In this document: one piece after another, positions 57,501 through 64,000 of the stretch
Layout: every line of letters starts with the position of its first letter
Numbering within the stretch: the stretch's first letter is position 1
Position numbers and translations under genes: made by a program
Source of the DNA: Ornithinibacillus halophilus
GTDB taxonomy: Bacteria > Bacillota > Bacilli > Bacillales > Amphibacillaceae
Direction: 5' to 3'
DNA: 64,000 bases
NCBI RefSeq assembly: GCF_900129485.1
Contig: NZ_FQVW01000004.1
Span: forward strand, 5,082 to 69,081
The notes under the pieces: generated by a model
Seen by the model: only the letters and a program-made list of their open reading frames with translations
The model's database searches: none
Told to the model about the DNA's origin: nothing

Positions 57501-60500
57501 TCATCATTTCTGTCAAATAGTTTAACAGAAGCTAGCCTAATTTCTTGACCAGTCATTTTGTTGACAATTGAACCAGAGATTGTACCACTTTCTGTTGATA
57601 CCATTACAATATCTTCTGTGACTGGTTGCCCTTTTTCAAAATCCACTGTAGCATATTGCGTTGAAAGTCCAGACCCAATAAAGGCAACTTCAAATGAACC
57701 TTCATCATGATATAATTCATAAGCTCCATTTTCATCAGTTGTTACTGATACTCCTGTATCTACGACTTGGATCGTAATGTCCTCTAATGCATTTCCTTCG
57801 CTATCTGTGATTGTTCCAGATACTTTTCCAAATTCAACTTCATCCAATAAATAGTTGATTCCATTTAGGAAAATCTGTTGTTGTGTACCTGTCCACCCAT
57901 CATAAGGTGATACCCAAGGAGATGCTGCATGAGATGATAGTAGCAAATGTGCACTATCTTCTGAAACTCCTTTATAAGCTACACCTGAACCTTGGAAGCC
58001 ATCTCTTGATGTACCTAATGTTGCTAAGTGTCTTCCTGAATATTGGTTAAACCACGCTGCATAGCCATTAGTTAACGTTGTTTGCGTAATACCTTTTTCT
58101 ACACCAGCTGTTATTGGATGCTCTTCATCGACTCGTAAATAGATATCTGCATTTAGACCATTGTACGAATCGTATTGATTAGGATCACCCGTAAAATCTG
58201 CTAAATAGCGCAAGCTACCATAGCTTGGGCCCCAACTATCTGCAAAAACAAGACTTACCTTTTCTTCTTTTGCCGCTTCAATAATTCCTAAAATCTGTTC
58301 TTCAGTAGGCTTTGGTCCAGAAGAAGTATACGCACCATTCAAATAAACAACATTGTAGCTTCCAATATCATCGATAATACTCCAGTCATGTTCTTCCGCT
58401 GAAATATTATTACTGTTTAAAAAGCGTACAATTTGTCCATCCATATCATGTAAAACAGCTACTTCCACTGGAGGCATTTCTTGAATAAATAGTGACTCTT
58501 CTCCACCAGTTACTGTCACTGGCACAATTTGTTCAACAAAACCAGGAATATGGAATTTTACATCATATGTTCCCTCATATACATCTGAAAAACCAAACTC
58601 ACCATTTTCATCAGTCGTTCCCTCAAGAGGTGTATTTAAAACTGTTACTGTAACACCTTCAAGTGGTTCATTCGTCTCTTTGTTCACCACAGTACCAGAC
58701 ATTGAACCTTCTTCTGCTACTTGTAGTTGGAAATCTCTTTCTAATTCATATCCAGATACAAATTGTACTTCTTCTGTTTCCTGTATATATCCATAGGAAG
58801 ATACCTTTACTTGATAGGTCCCAGGGCGTGCCTGTAATACATAGGAACCATCTTCAGATATTTGAACAGCTTCATCCGTTCCCACTAAGGTAATCGTACC
58901 TTGTAAGTTATTCCCTTCCTCATCTGTTACTGTACCAGAGATTATTCCTGGTGCAGTAAAGCTAAACACACTCGTTTCATCTGCTACTACTACTTCTCCA
59001 TCAGTTAATGCTACACCGGACGAGCTAGACCCATTTAAGGCATAAGTGTACAAACGTTCACCAGAATACACATCATATACTTTTAAAGTACTTGAATATA
59101 TATCTGTTACGTATAAATGTCCATCACCTGAAACAGAGCCACTATTAACCATGACACTACCATTATCTGCTTCCCAAATTAAATCACCTGTATTTTTATC
59201 AAAAGCTTTTATCACAGGTAATTGAGCAGAACCAATTACAACAAGGTTATCAACTATAATAGGTGAACCTGCTTCAGTGTTTCCAACATCAGACACCTTC
59301 CAAATCTCTTCTCCTGATGTTGCATCATATGCTCGTAAAGTTCCAGTACCGGTATCAAAGTTTGTACTAACAACGTACACTACTCCATCAACATATACTG
59401 GATTCGCAGCAAACCCTTCATTATCAAGGGTTACTGTCCATACTTCTTCACCATCTTCTAAGGTAAGTGAAGATAGTGTCTTAGAATCATAAGTTCCAAC
59501 AAATAGATTATCTTCTCCCAGTGCTGCTCCAAAGAATGCACCATCACCAATCACTTTTTCCCAAATAATGTTTCCATTTTCAGAATCCAATGCGACTGTT
59601 TTCGCATCAGTCTCCATATAAGAAGAGATATAAATTACTCCATCCTTATATATTGGTGATTCATAAACAGCAGGATAGTCTAACTCTCTCGTCCATTTTT
59701 TAACACCAGTTTCTAAGTCAATAGCATGTACGGAATAATCTCCACCACCACCAACATAGATAACTCCATCTACTACAGTTGGAGTTGAGCGATTTAGGTT
59801 ACCAGTACCAACAGACCACAACTCTTCACCAGTATTTTGGTCTAAGACTACAACATAACCCCTATCTGTTGTAAACACGACTTTTCCTTCAGCAATAACA
59901 GGTGAACTAAATAATACTTCCCCTGGTGTGTCAAAGGACCAATTTAGTTGCAATGATTCAGCATCTATCCCTGCATCTGTCACAGCATTTCTAGAAAAGT
60001 TATTCTTAGATGTTGTCCAATCTGCTTTTCCATCCATCTCAAGTGCTTCTGTCTCAATTGTTATATGGATATCACTAGATACATTCACGGTTTCTGATGT
60101 TCTCTTCAACCCTTGTCCAGAAATTACTAGTGTATATTCATCTTCTGGGATACCAGTTATCGTGAATTCACCATTTTCATTCGTTCTTACTGTTTTTAAC
60201 GGTGTATCTTCTACACGTACATACGCAAAAGGTGCAACTTCTCCATCACCGACAGTTACCGTTCCTGTAATATCAAATCGGTCTGATGACTCTAATTGCC
60301 AATTAAACTCATGCATCTCGCCTTTTGTAATTGTTATGTTGTCATCAATTGAATCATATCCGAAAGCCTGAACCTTTACTTCATGTTCTCCTTCTCGGAT
60401 TTTAAAAGAAAATACACCATCTTCTTCAATTTCAATTGTCAATTCTTCGTCTGGAAAATAAAGTTGGCCAGAAATTGGATCTCCATTAAGGTCCGTTAAC

Positions 60501-62131
60501 GTCCCTTCTACTTCACCAGCAAAAGAAGCCTCCGTCACTGCTTGATAAATGTCAACTATACCTTCTCCATACTGATCATTTGGTAAAGTCCCCATATGTT
60601 CCTCTGTACGAACGGTATCTTCAAGCAATTCCCTGATCTCATCAATTGTTAAATCAGGCTGGCTTTGTAATAATAGTGCAATTGCACCTGCAACATGTGG
60701 AGATGCCATAGAAGTACCACTTTTAGTCCCATAACCGCCGTTAGGTACAGCAGAATATACTTGTTGCCCCGGAGCGGAAACATTTGGTTTTAAATAATAC
60801 ACTGAATCGCCGTTTTCATCTGGCCAATAAACCGGCCCACGACTTGAGAAGGATGCAATTTGATCAAAGCGATCCGTTGCCCCTATTGCAAACGATTCAG
60901 GAAAACTAGCTGGTGACCCAATTGTTCCAGCCCCAGGTCCTTCATTACCTGCTGAGAACAATGGTAGTATCCCAGCAGCAACCCACGCTTGTACTCCTTC
61001 TAAAAATTCAGTGCGATACGTATCTGCACTTCCCCAGGAGTTATTTACAACGTGTGGAGCCTTACTAGCATCTCCACCTGGTGCTAAAAACCATTGGAAA
61101 GCTTCGTGTATCGCTGAAGCAGTTGTACCACCACCATCATCAAAAATCTTAGCTGCTATCCATTCGGCTCCAGGAGCAACCCCAATTGGTTCTCCTTCTC
61201 CGCCACCAACTGCTGTTCCAGCAACATGGGTACCATGACTATTTCCATCTGTCGGTTCAGAATAACCATGACCAGATAGGTCAATCCAGGAATGCTCATG
61301 ACCCTCATCTTTTCCACGATAGTTGTGTCGTAATGCCTCATGGTCTCCTTGTACACCAGAGTCCATGATACCAACTACTATCCCTTCACCCTGAATTCCA
61401 TATTCTCCCCAAACTTTAGGGGCGTTAATTTTTTCTAATCCCCACTCTGGAAGTCTTGGGGGGTTTTCTTCCATTTCTGTCTCAGGTAATTGGATGTCCA
61501 CGTCAAGTGTAATCAATTTTACATCATCACGTTTAGCTATTTTGCCTAAAGCATCTTTTGTAACAGTTGCGGCCATTCCATTGAACACCCAAAACTGTTT
61601 CACATTACTTACCTGATTATCTGTTTCTAATTCAGATAAAAATTGTTTTAATTCACCCTGTTTAGATTCAGCAACTTTTTGTAACTGATTAATAACCTTT
61701 TGTCCACGGTCTGTTTTCCCGTCAACATTTGACACATCTTCCATTAGGCTATTCATATCGACTGAATCCTGCAAACGAATAATAATGTTTACAGTTTCTT
61801 CTTCTTCAAGTTTTTGGATAATCTTCTTATCTACTTTTCCATCCATTGCAAACTGAGATTCATCTTTTGTTTCTGTATCTTCGAAGTTTAGTCTATCAGC
61901 TAAACTTGGAATCCCAACACTAGTTTTATCACTATTCTCTTCTTGCTTATGAATGGATTCCTCTAATTCCTTTTCAAGTTCCAGTTCTTTTTCTATTGTT
62001 TTGTTTCCATTCTCTTGTGTTGGTGTGATTTGTGCAAAAGCATTTTGAGGTAATAAAACAGTAGACATCAGAATTGCAATCATAAAGATTGCTAGACTTC
62101 TTCGGTACTTTTTGATTCGGTACAAATCCAT
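51599..62131 (-). CDS. Giant secreted S8 protease (3,510 residues) with beta-propeller, five repeated ThuA-like modules and CWB2 repeats
   Basis: Signal peptide ~1-35, propeptide, subtilisin domain with D257 (IMDSGVQ), H299 (SHGTHVAGT) and S474 (SGTSMASPH). Next are carboxypeptidase-regulatory-like (CPD) domains, then a PQQ-type beta-propeller (~703-1060; units like LDQNTGEELWSVGTG). Five copies of a ~200-residue Rossmann-like domain start at residues 1224, 1602, 1977, 2357 and 2738, each separated by paired CPD domains (SGTVTDxxGNxL pattern), giving a 375-381 residue period. They resemble ThuA/class I amidotransferase-like domains (AGVEKGITQT; hits such as HPITAGV, HPIFEGF, ending in FLNGINYLL-like). 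Ig-like modules (~2950-3215) and three CWB2 repeats (~3220-3510) follow. Start 62,131 has GAGGAGGTTTA before ATG. Catalysis is probable; the role of the modules is unknown. Confidence 0.9.
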   Translation of the reverse strand: MDLYRIKKYRRSLAIFMIAILMSTVLLPQNAFAQITPTQENGNKTIEKELELEKELEESIHKQEENSDKTSVGIPSLADRLNFEDTETKDESQFAMDGKVDKKIIQKLEEEETVNIIIRLQDSVDMNSLMEDVSNVDGKTDRGQKVINQLQKVAESKQGELKQFLSELETDNQVSNVKQFWVFNGMAATVTKDALGKIAKRDDVKLITLDVDIQLPETEMEENPPRLPEWGLEKINAPKVWGEYGIQGEGIVVGIMDSGVQGDHEALRHNYRGKDEGHEHSWIDLSGHGYSEPTDGNSHGTHVAGTAVGGGEGEPIGVAPGAEWIAAKIFDDGGGTTASAIHEAFQWFLAPGGDASKAPHVVNNSWGSADTYRTEFLEGVQAWVAAGILPLFSAGNEGPGAGTIGSPASFPESFAIGATDRFDQIASFSSRGPVYWPDENGDSVYYLKPNVSAPGQQVYSAVPNGGYGTKSGTSMASPHVAGAIALLLQSQPDLTIDEIRELLEDTVRTEEHMGTLPNDQYGEGIVDIYQAVTEASFAGEVEGTLTDLNGDPISGQLYFPDEELTIEIEEDGVFSFKIREGEHEVKVQAFGYDSIDDNITITKGEMHEFNWQLESSDRFDITGTVTVGDGEVAPFAYVRVEDTPLKTVRTNENGEFTITGIPEDEYTLVISGQGLKRTSETVNVSSDIHITIETEALEMDGKADWTTSKNNFSRNAVTDAGIDAESLQLNWSFDTPGEVLFSSPVIAEGKVVFTTDRGYVVVLDQNTGEELWSVGTGNLNRSTPTVVDGVIYVGGGGDYSVHAIDLETGVKKWTRELDYPAVYESPIYKDGVIYISSYMETDAKTVALDSENGNIIWEKVIGDGAFFGAALGEDNLFVGTYDSKTLSSLTLEDGEEVWTVTLDNEGFAANPVYVDGVVYVVSTNFDTGTGTLRAYDATSGEEIWKVSDVGNTEAGSPIIVDNLVVIGSAQLPVIKAFDKNTGDLIWEADNGSVMVNSGSVSGDGHLYVTDIYSSTLKVYDVYSGERLYTYALNGSSSSGVALTDGEVVVADETSVFSFTAPGIISGTVTDEEGNNLQGTITLVGTDEAVQISEDGSYVLQARPGTYQVKVSSYGYIQETEEVQFVSGYELERDFQLQVAEEGSMSGTVVNKETNEPLEGVTVTVLNTPLEGTTDENGEFGFSDVYEGTYDVKFHIPGFVEQIVPVTVTGGEESLFIQEMPPVEVAVLHDMDGQIVRFLNSNNISAEEHDWSIIDDIGSYNVVYLNGAYTSSGPKPTEEQILGIIEAAKEEKVSLVFADSWGPSYGSLRYLADFTGDPNQYDSYNGLNADIYLRVDEEHPITAGVEKGITQTTLTNGYAAWFNQYSGRHLATLGTSRDGFQGSGVAYKGVSEDSAHLLLSSHAASPWVSPYDGWTGTQQQIFLNGINYLLDEVEFGKVSGTITDSEGNALEDITIQVVDTGVSVTTDENGAYELYHDEGSFEVAFIGSGLSTQYATVDFEKGQPVTEDIVMVSTESGTISGSIVNKMTGQEIRLASVKLFDRNDELLEETSSNVNGSFEITGLNEDTYTIEISNNGFVTFIETVQVGTEPVSLNVELYPAPAVATLGDYSFGSIGDVLSEVGIRTRDFDLRDVIEELPNLDVVFFNEQSSYSTSKELFEEFLAVADEHEVSIIYGDTYWSGSGINHLVENFQDPESRSTHRDTSNPAGYLIHEENPIFGDAEAGEFVEIMIPSASSVGSFEGYSGITIADVTHGGNESTHGAGVAFKPRTAGSMELLMSGHGTSFTHDTRDYTDKGNEMFINAILWAAYIEYNSVEGIVTDQDGNPLDAQLNLRGEVDQETSTNPETGNFSIGSLDGEYELEVNSFGYQTYTQTITIDENMEELSIEMVVDESVGSIEGTFIDENTLEGIEGAQVDVIGQPRSEVTDVSGEFVVENLLPGTYTLLVNADGYVVQEFDIEVQENEATTFERTMKPSPKVGVVVDTDPSRYLSVKDYLTSRNYIVEDIFFTDLDKIEEMDLVFVNSDYDNSLIPEEDEFIAFTKELDRTETPVIWTGSNGPRGGIRFLIDYFGDPEVENRGTNSTSNREMTATKVQDHPILDGVTFDENNQLLFDSYYYYGFEGYTGTTIATIANESQGELGSFVAYGGRTMNSVEVLLSTMTFGHGFSDDQYFDKDRERIINNAITFALENDEPLVGEVRGTVKNNFEREVFSTVTVEETGYTLDTEQDGSFFIGLDDGTYTLTIEAFGHTTESFEVEVERGQVVEESFVLQSEDAGILKGSVTAVDTGEGVEGATVQLVGTPIQTQTDEDGNYEFQAPTGTYQVRVTANGYTPVVVNETVNNGEETVVDFALTISEKIAFMTTSYNQSRAIPFLEEQGYEVDFWLNSDIDQLMEEMEEYALIIFNDRHTSSTPEAKFKEFVELADEYNVSMIFPGQFNNGTIRYLSDFYGDPESDISDFEPDFINYTVLENHPIFEGFEVGEEIRILAREGSNQQYYAFENYSGTTIADISHDELGRLGAGLAYDFRTSSSVHVLLGSLHIGSYGHPEDRWNEDTKRIYINAIDWALSASLGEVSGTVVDEDNNPISGATISIPEENLSTQTNSNGEYRLGVGIGEHEVTVQAKGYVPQSESIEIEELGHVVELDFELQRTDRASLSGTVTDVDGEGLEEVTVTLNEIGGDFEEVKVTNAEGYYQFDELLDGDYELTVEANGYQTITDTVTLEVGQSVERDYTLSEFNIAVLGDIKDNLVSFLADHDYAAQNRDWNIVDDVYNYSLIIVNSKDASEEQLNQLINEADEYETSLIFVDTWGVDGSIPLLEEVFGQPNRTEQGYNEGAVYIETQSEHEIFNGLTEESIKIHSETSPYAAFENYEGITLASLVVDGENKGDTIAYDFRGENHMHLLLSSFAVNNMIGPNQGWTEQGKQLFLNAVGWARDAKQDLPQVPEWENEEDILTSGDIVLSGTGEYRSTVTISHGDEVLAEIVPNHDGTFTAEITNLDHGEYDLVLASSNFAGTVTQENTVHVIVDKHAPELELTSPSDHLITNKEVVDVTGTVADDNLHEVFVNDELVSVLEDGSFDTRVILEEGTNIVTITAMDLVGNVTTIERTVTLSLGGPEITEVSPQEDMYLVPGEEVEIRLVSDAENGDATYSIKLPGQNTPQSSSDNVMEEIEPGVYAATWVVPTNLEINGAIIEVSLTDIAGNTTKVETPGKLFVSSEQIERLSGELRYETAVEISREGFDTAETVVLARGTEFADALAGVPLAFKLDAPILLTRSDELYSATLDEIHRLGASKVVILGGTGAINEDVEAELEAEGLNIRRIAGENRYATAALIAEEVAPDGIEQAIVANGRDFPDALSAATHAAKAGMPILLTRPDSLPEETASVVETLGVTETIIVGGYEVVTEEVAAQLPAVERLRGTNRYETNIVVNDYFGVDNNHLYVATGKQYADALTGAVLAAKNDSTIVLVSTNIPEDVAAFIENNDTYRLTVFGGEGAISSEVVDGLEMLLP

Positions 62132-62340
62132 TAAACCTCCTCTTTTAAATAACTTAATCCCTTGCACCTACAGTTCATTATTTAAAAATGAATCACCTCT
62201 TTCTCACTCTTTATTCCCTATTACTACTACATTCTTATATTTCGACATTCCCCTCTAATAACCTTCTTATTTTACATAATATTCATAACATTACATTTTA
62301 TATCATAGACTGACAAAAAGTTAACATCTACAAAGAGGAT

Positions 62341-62369
62341 TCGACAGAAAAATGAAGTACTAGTATAAT
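62341..62369 (+). promoter_or_regulatory. SigA-type promoter of the acyltransferase gene
   Basis: -35 TCGACA (62,341-62,346; five of six to consensus) and -10 TATAAT (62,364-62,369) with exactly 17 bp between. About 37 bp upstream of the ATG at 62,407. Confidence 0.75.
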
Positions 62370-62406
62370 AGATTCTATAATTTTTGAAGTATTGGAGTAG
62401 ATCACT

Positions 62407-64000
62407 ATGAAGAAGCAAGTATCATCCGATTTGAGGAGACCAGACAAAAAGTTCCGTCCAGAGCTTGAAGGAGTGCGTGCTGTTGCCGCCTTCTTAGTAG
62501 CTGTCTACCATATATGGTTAGGTTCTGTTTCCGGAGGTGTTGATGTATTCTTTATCGTTTCGGGTTATTTAATTACAACATCTTTATTATCAAAAATGGA
62601 GAGACATGGTCAAATTCATTACTTTGATTACGTTCTTGGTTTAGGTAGGCGTTTATTTCCACAAGCATTTATTGTCTTATTCTTTTCTGTTGTTTTTTCA
62701 TTTTTAGTTCTACCACAAGTGCAATGGAAACAAACTATGTCTGAGATCTTCGCATCCGTTTTTTATTTTCAAAACTGGCAGTTAGCTACCAATGCTATTG
62801 ATTATTTGGCGCAGAATAATGAGGCTAGTCCACTACAGCATTTTTGGGCATTATCGATTCAAGGTCAATTTTATGTAACCTGGCCACTCGTTATTTTTAT
62901 TGCCTTTATTATAGCTAAGAAACTATTGAAAACACCACCACGAAAAACATTACTTGGAGTGCTGGTCACCCTGTTTATAACATCTATTTCCTATTCCATT
63001 TACATTACTACAGTTAACCAACCATGGGCATATTTTGATACTCTAGCTCGTGTGTGGGAATTTAGCCTAGGTGGGATTCTTGCATTACTTATTCCCTACC
63101 TGACGTTTAATAAATTATTGAGCACAGTTTTGGGATGGGTTGGATTAGGTATTATTGTATTTACAGGAATTCTGCTTCCAGTTTCTACAGTATTTCCTGG
63201 TTATGCAGCGTTGTTACCAACTTCAGGTGTTATCTTAATCATTATTGCTGCAGAAAATAGTACCAAAAATAATGTGGTGAGTTTGTTAGGGTCTAAGCCT
63301 TTTATGTATTTTGGTGGTATTTCTTACGGATTTTATTTATGGCATTTTCCACTACTAGTCTTTTATTATGCCTACTTTCAAACAGATACGGTACCAATAT
63401 TTGATGGCATAGTAGTTATGCTTATCTCGTTCTTCTTATCACTCTTATCAACTAGATTACTAGAATCACCGATACGAAAATTATCTGTCCAGGAGTCAAG
63501 AGGAAAGATATTAGCTATTATTGTTATGTTTTTAGCATTAGTATTGGGTTCAAATACTGCTTGGGGATTATATCATGACAGTGCTCAAGAAGAATTCAAT
63601 GAACAACTTGAGATCAGTGATTATCCTGGTGCACGTGTCTTATATGATAATGTTGAGGCTACACTAGATATTGAACCTATTGGGACTCCAGTTGGTGAGG
63701 AAAATAAATTACCAGCCTTTTATCAAGATGGCTGTTATGTGAGTCTTGATAAATTTGGATTTAAGAAATGCTCCTATGGAGAAACGGATAATCCCGAATT
63801 TACTATAGCACTTGTCGGTGGTTCCCACTCTGGGCACTGGTTCCCTGCGTTAATGCAATTTGCTGATGAAGAAAAAATACAAATAGATGTCTATAACAAA
63901 GATGCATGCCGATTTTCTACACAAGATTTTGATGGTGCATTAGATGAAACATGTATGGACTGGAATGAAAAGATAGTTGATGCATTATTAGAAGATCTAC
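62407..64000 (+). CDS. OatA-like acyltransferase (acyltransferase 3 + SGNH), 3' end outside window
   Basis: 531 codons seen, no stop before the window end. N-terminal acyltransferase-3 membrane domain: FRPELEGVRAVAAFLVAVYH with the catalytic-type His, GGVDVFFIVSGYLIT, and about ten hydrophobic segments to ~residue 395. The extracellular part begins an SGNH-hydrolase domain with ALVGGSHSGHWFP (block I Ser). This layout is that of OatA-type enzymes that O-acetylate peptidoglycan or wall polysaccharides. GGAG lies 9 nt before the ATG. It diverges from the giant protease gene over ~275 bp. Whether it modifies MurNAc or the local polymer cannot be said. Confidence 0.9.
   Translation, partial: MKKQVSSDLRRPDKKFRPELEGVRAVAAFLVAVYHIWLGSVSGGVDVFFIVSGYLITTSLLSKMERHGQIHYFDYVLGLGRRLFPQAFIVLFFSVVFSFLVLPQVQWKQTMSEIFASVFYFQNWQLATNAIDYLAQNNEASPLQHFWALSIQGQFYVTWPLVIFIAFIIAKKLLKTPPRKTLLGVLVTLFITSISYSIYITTVNQPWAYFDTLARVWEFSLGGILALLIPYLTFNKLLSTVLGWVGLGIIVFTGILLPVSTVFPGYAALLPTSGVILIIIAAENSTKNNVVSLLGSKPFMYFGGISYGFYLWHFPLLVFYYAYFQTDTVPIFDGIVVMLISFFLSLLSTRLLESPIRKLSVQESRGKILAIIVMFLALVLGSNTAWGLYHDSAQEEFNEQLEISDYPGARVLYDNVEATLDIEPIGTPVGEENKLPAFYQDGCYVSLDKFGFKKCSYGETDNPEFTIALVGGSHSGHWFPALMQFADEEKIQIDVYNKDACRFSTQDFDGALDETCMDWNEKIVDALLEDL

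Overview
The window looks like a chromosomal segment of a low-GC, Gram-positive Bacillaceae-type bacterium. This rests on strong AGGAGG-type ribosome binding sites, several TTG/GTG starts, Rho-independent terminators, and families typical of Bacillus and relatives: GtaB, TagO, TagGH-like exporter, LCP ligases, DUF1659/DUF2922 pair, bacillopeptidase F-like proteases and a BsuPI-type inhibitor domain. Genus cannot be fixed from the sequence alone. No rRNA, tRNA, CRISPR array, transposase or phage gene was seen.

Layout. (1) 1-5.4 kb: housekeeping and accessory genes (NERD nuclease-like protein, glycerate kinase, small coiled-coil protein, universal stress protein, DUF1659/DUF2922 pair) separated by three arrays of a 21-bp GAGCGAG repeat. 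(2) 5.6-12.8 kb: a HasB-like UDP-glucose dehydrogenase, two tandem LCP ligases, and a secreted M14 carboxypeptidase carrying eight ~96-residue repeats. (3) 12.8-34.3 kb, minus strand: a cell-wall glycopolymer locus. It contains TagO-type initiator, several glycosyltransferases, small coiled-coil proteins, an alpha/beta-hydrolase-like protein, an ABC exporter whose ATPase is a fused double NBD, a broken asparagine-synthetase-like gene, and a secreted GH73 glucosaminidase with nine copies of the same ~96-residue repeat. (4) 34.4-37.4 kb: the largest 21-bp array, gtaB, and a TviB/WbpO-type UDP-sugar dehydrogenase. (5) 37.5-62.1 kb, minus strand: four very large secreted subtilisin-family (S8) proteases, each ending in three cell-wall-binding type 2 (CWB2) repeats, with a membrane-anchored BsuPI-domain protein between two of them. 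(6) From 62.4 kb: an OatA-like acyltransferase running off the window.

How it fits together (inference). GtaB and the UDP-glucose dehydrogenase would supply UDP-glucuronate, and the TviB-type enzyme a second uronic acid. TagO would prime undecaprenyl phosphate, the glycosyltransferases would build an anionic polymer, the TagG/double-TagH transporter would export it, and the LCP proteins would attach it to peptidoglycan. CWB2 modules are known in other Firmicutes to bind secondary wall polymers, so the four proteases may be displayed on the polymer made next door. No CDP-glycerol polymerase, Wzy polymerase or Wzx flippase was seen, so this is more like a teichuronic-type or ABC-exported polymer than classical glycerol teichoic acid.

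The most unusual items are the 3,510-residue protease with five ~378-residue modules, the ~96-residue repeat shared by two otherwise unrelated wall hydrolases, the same-strand 21-bp repeat arrays at four loci, and the double-NBD exporter.
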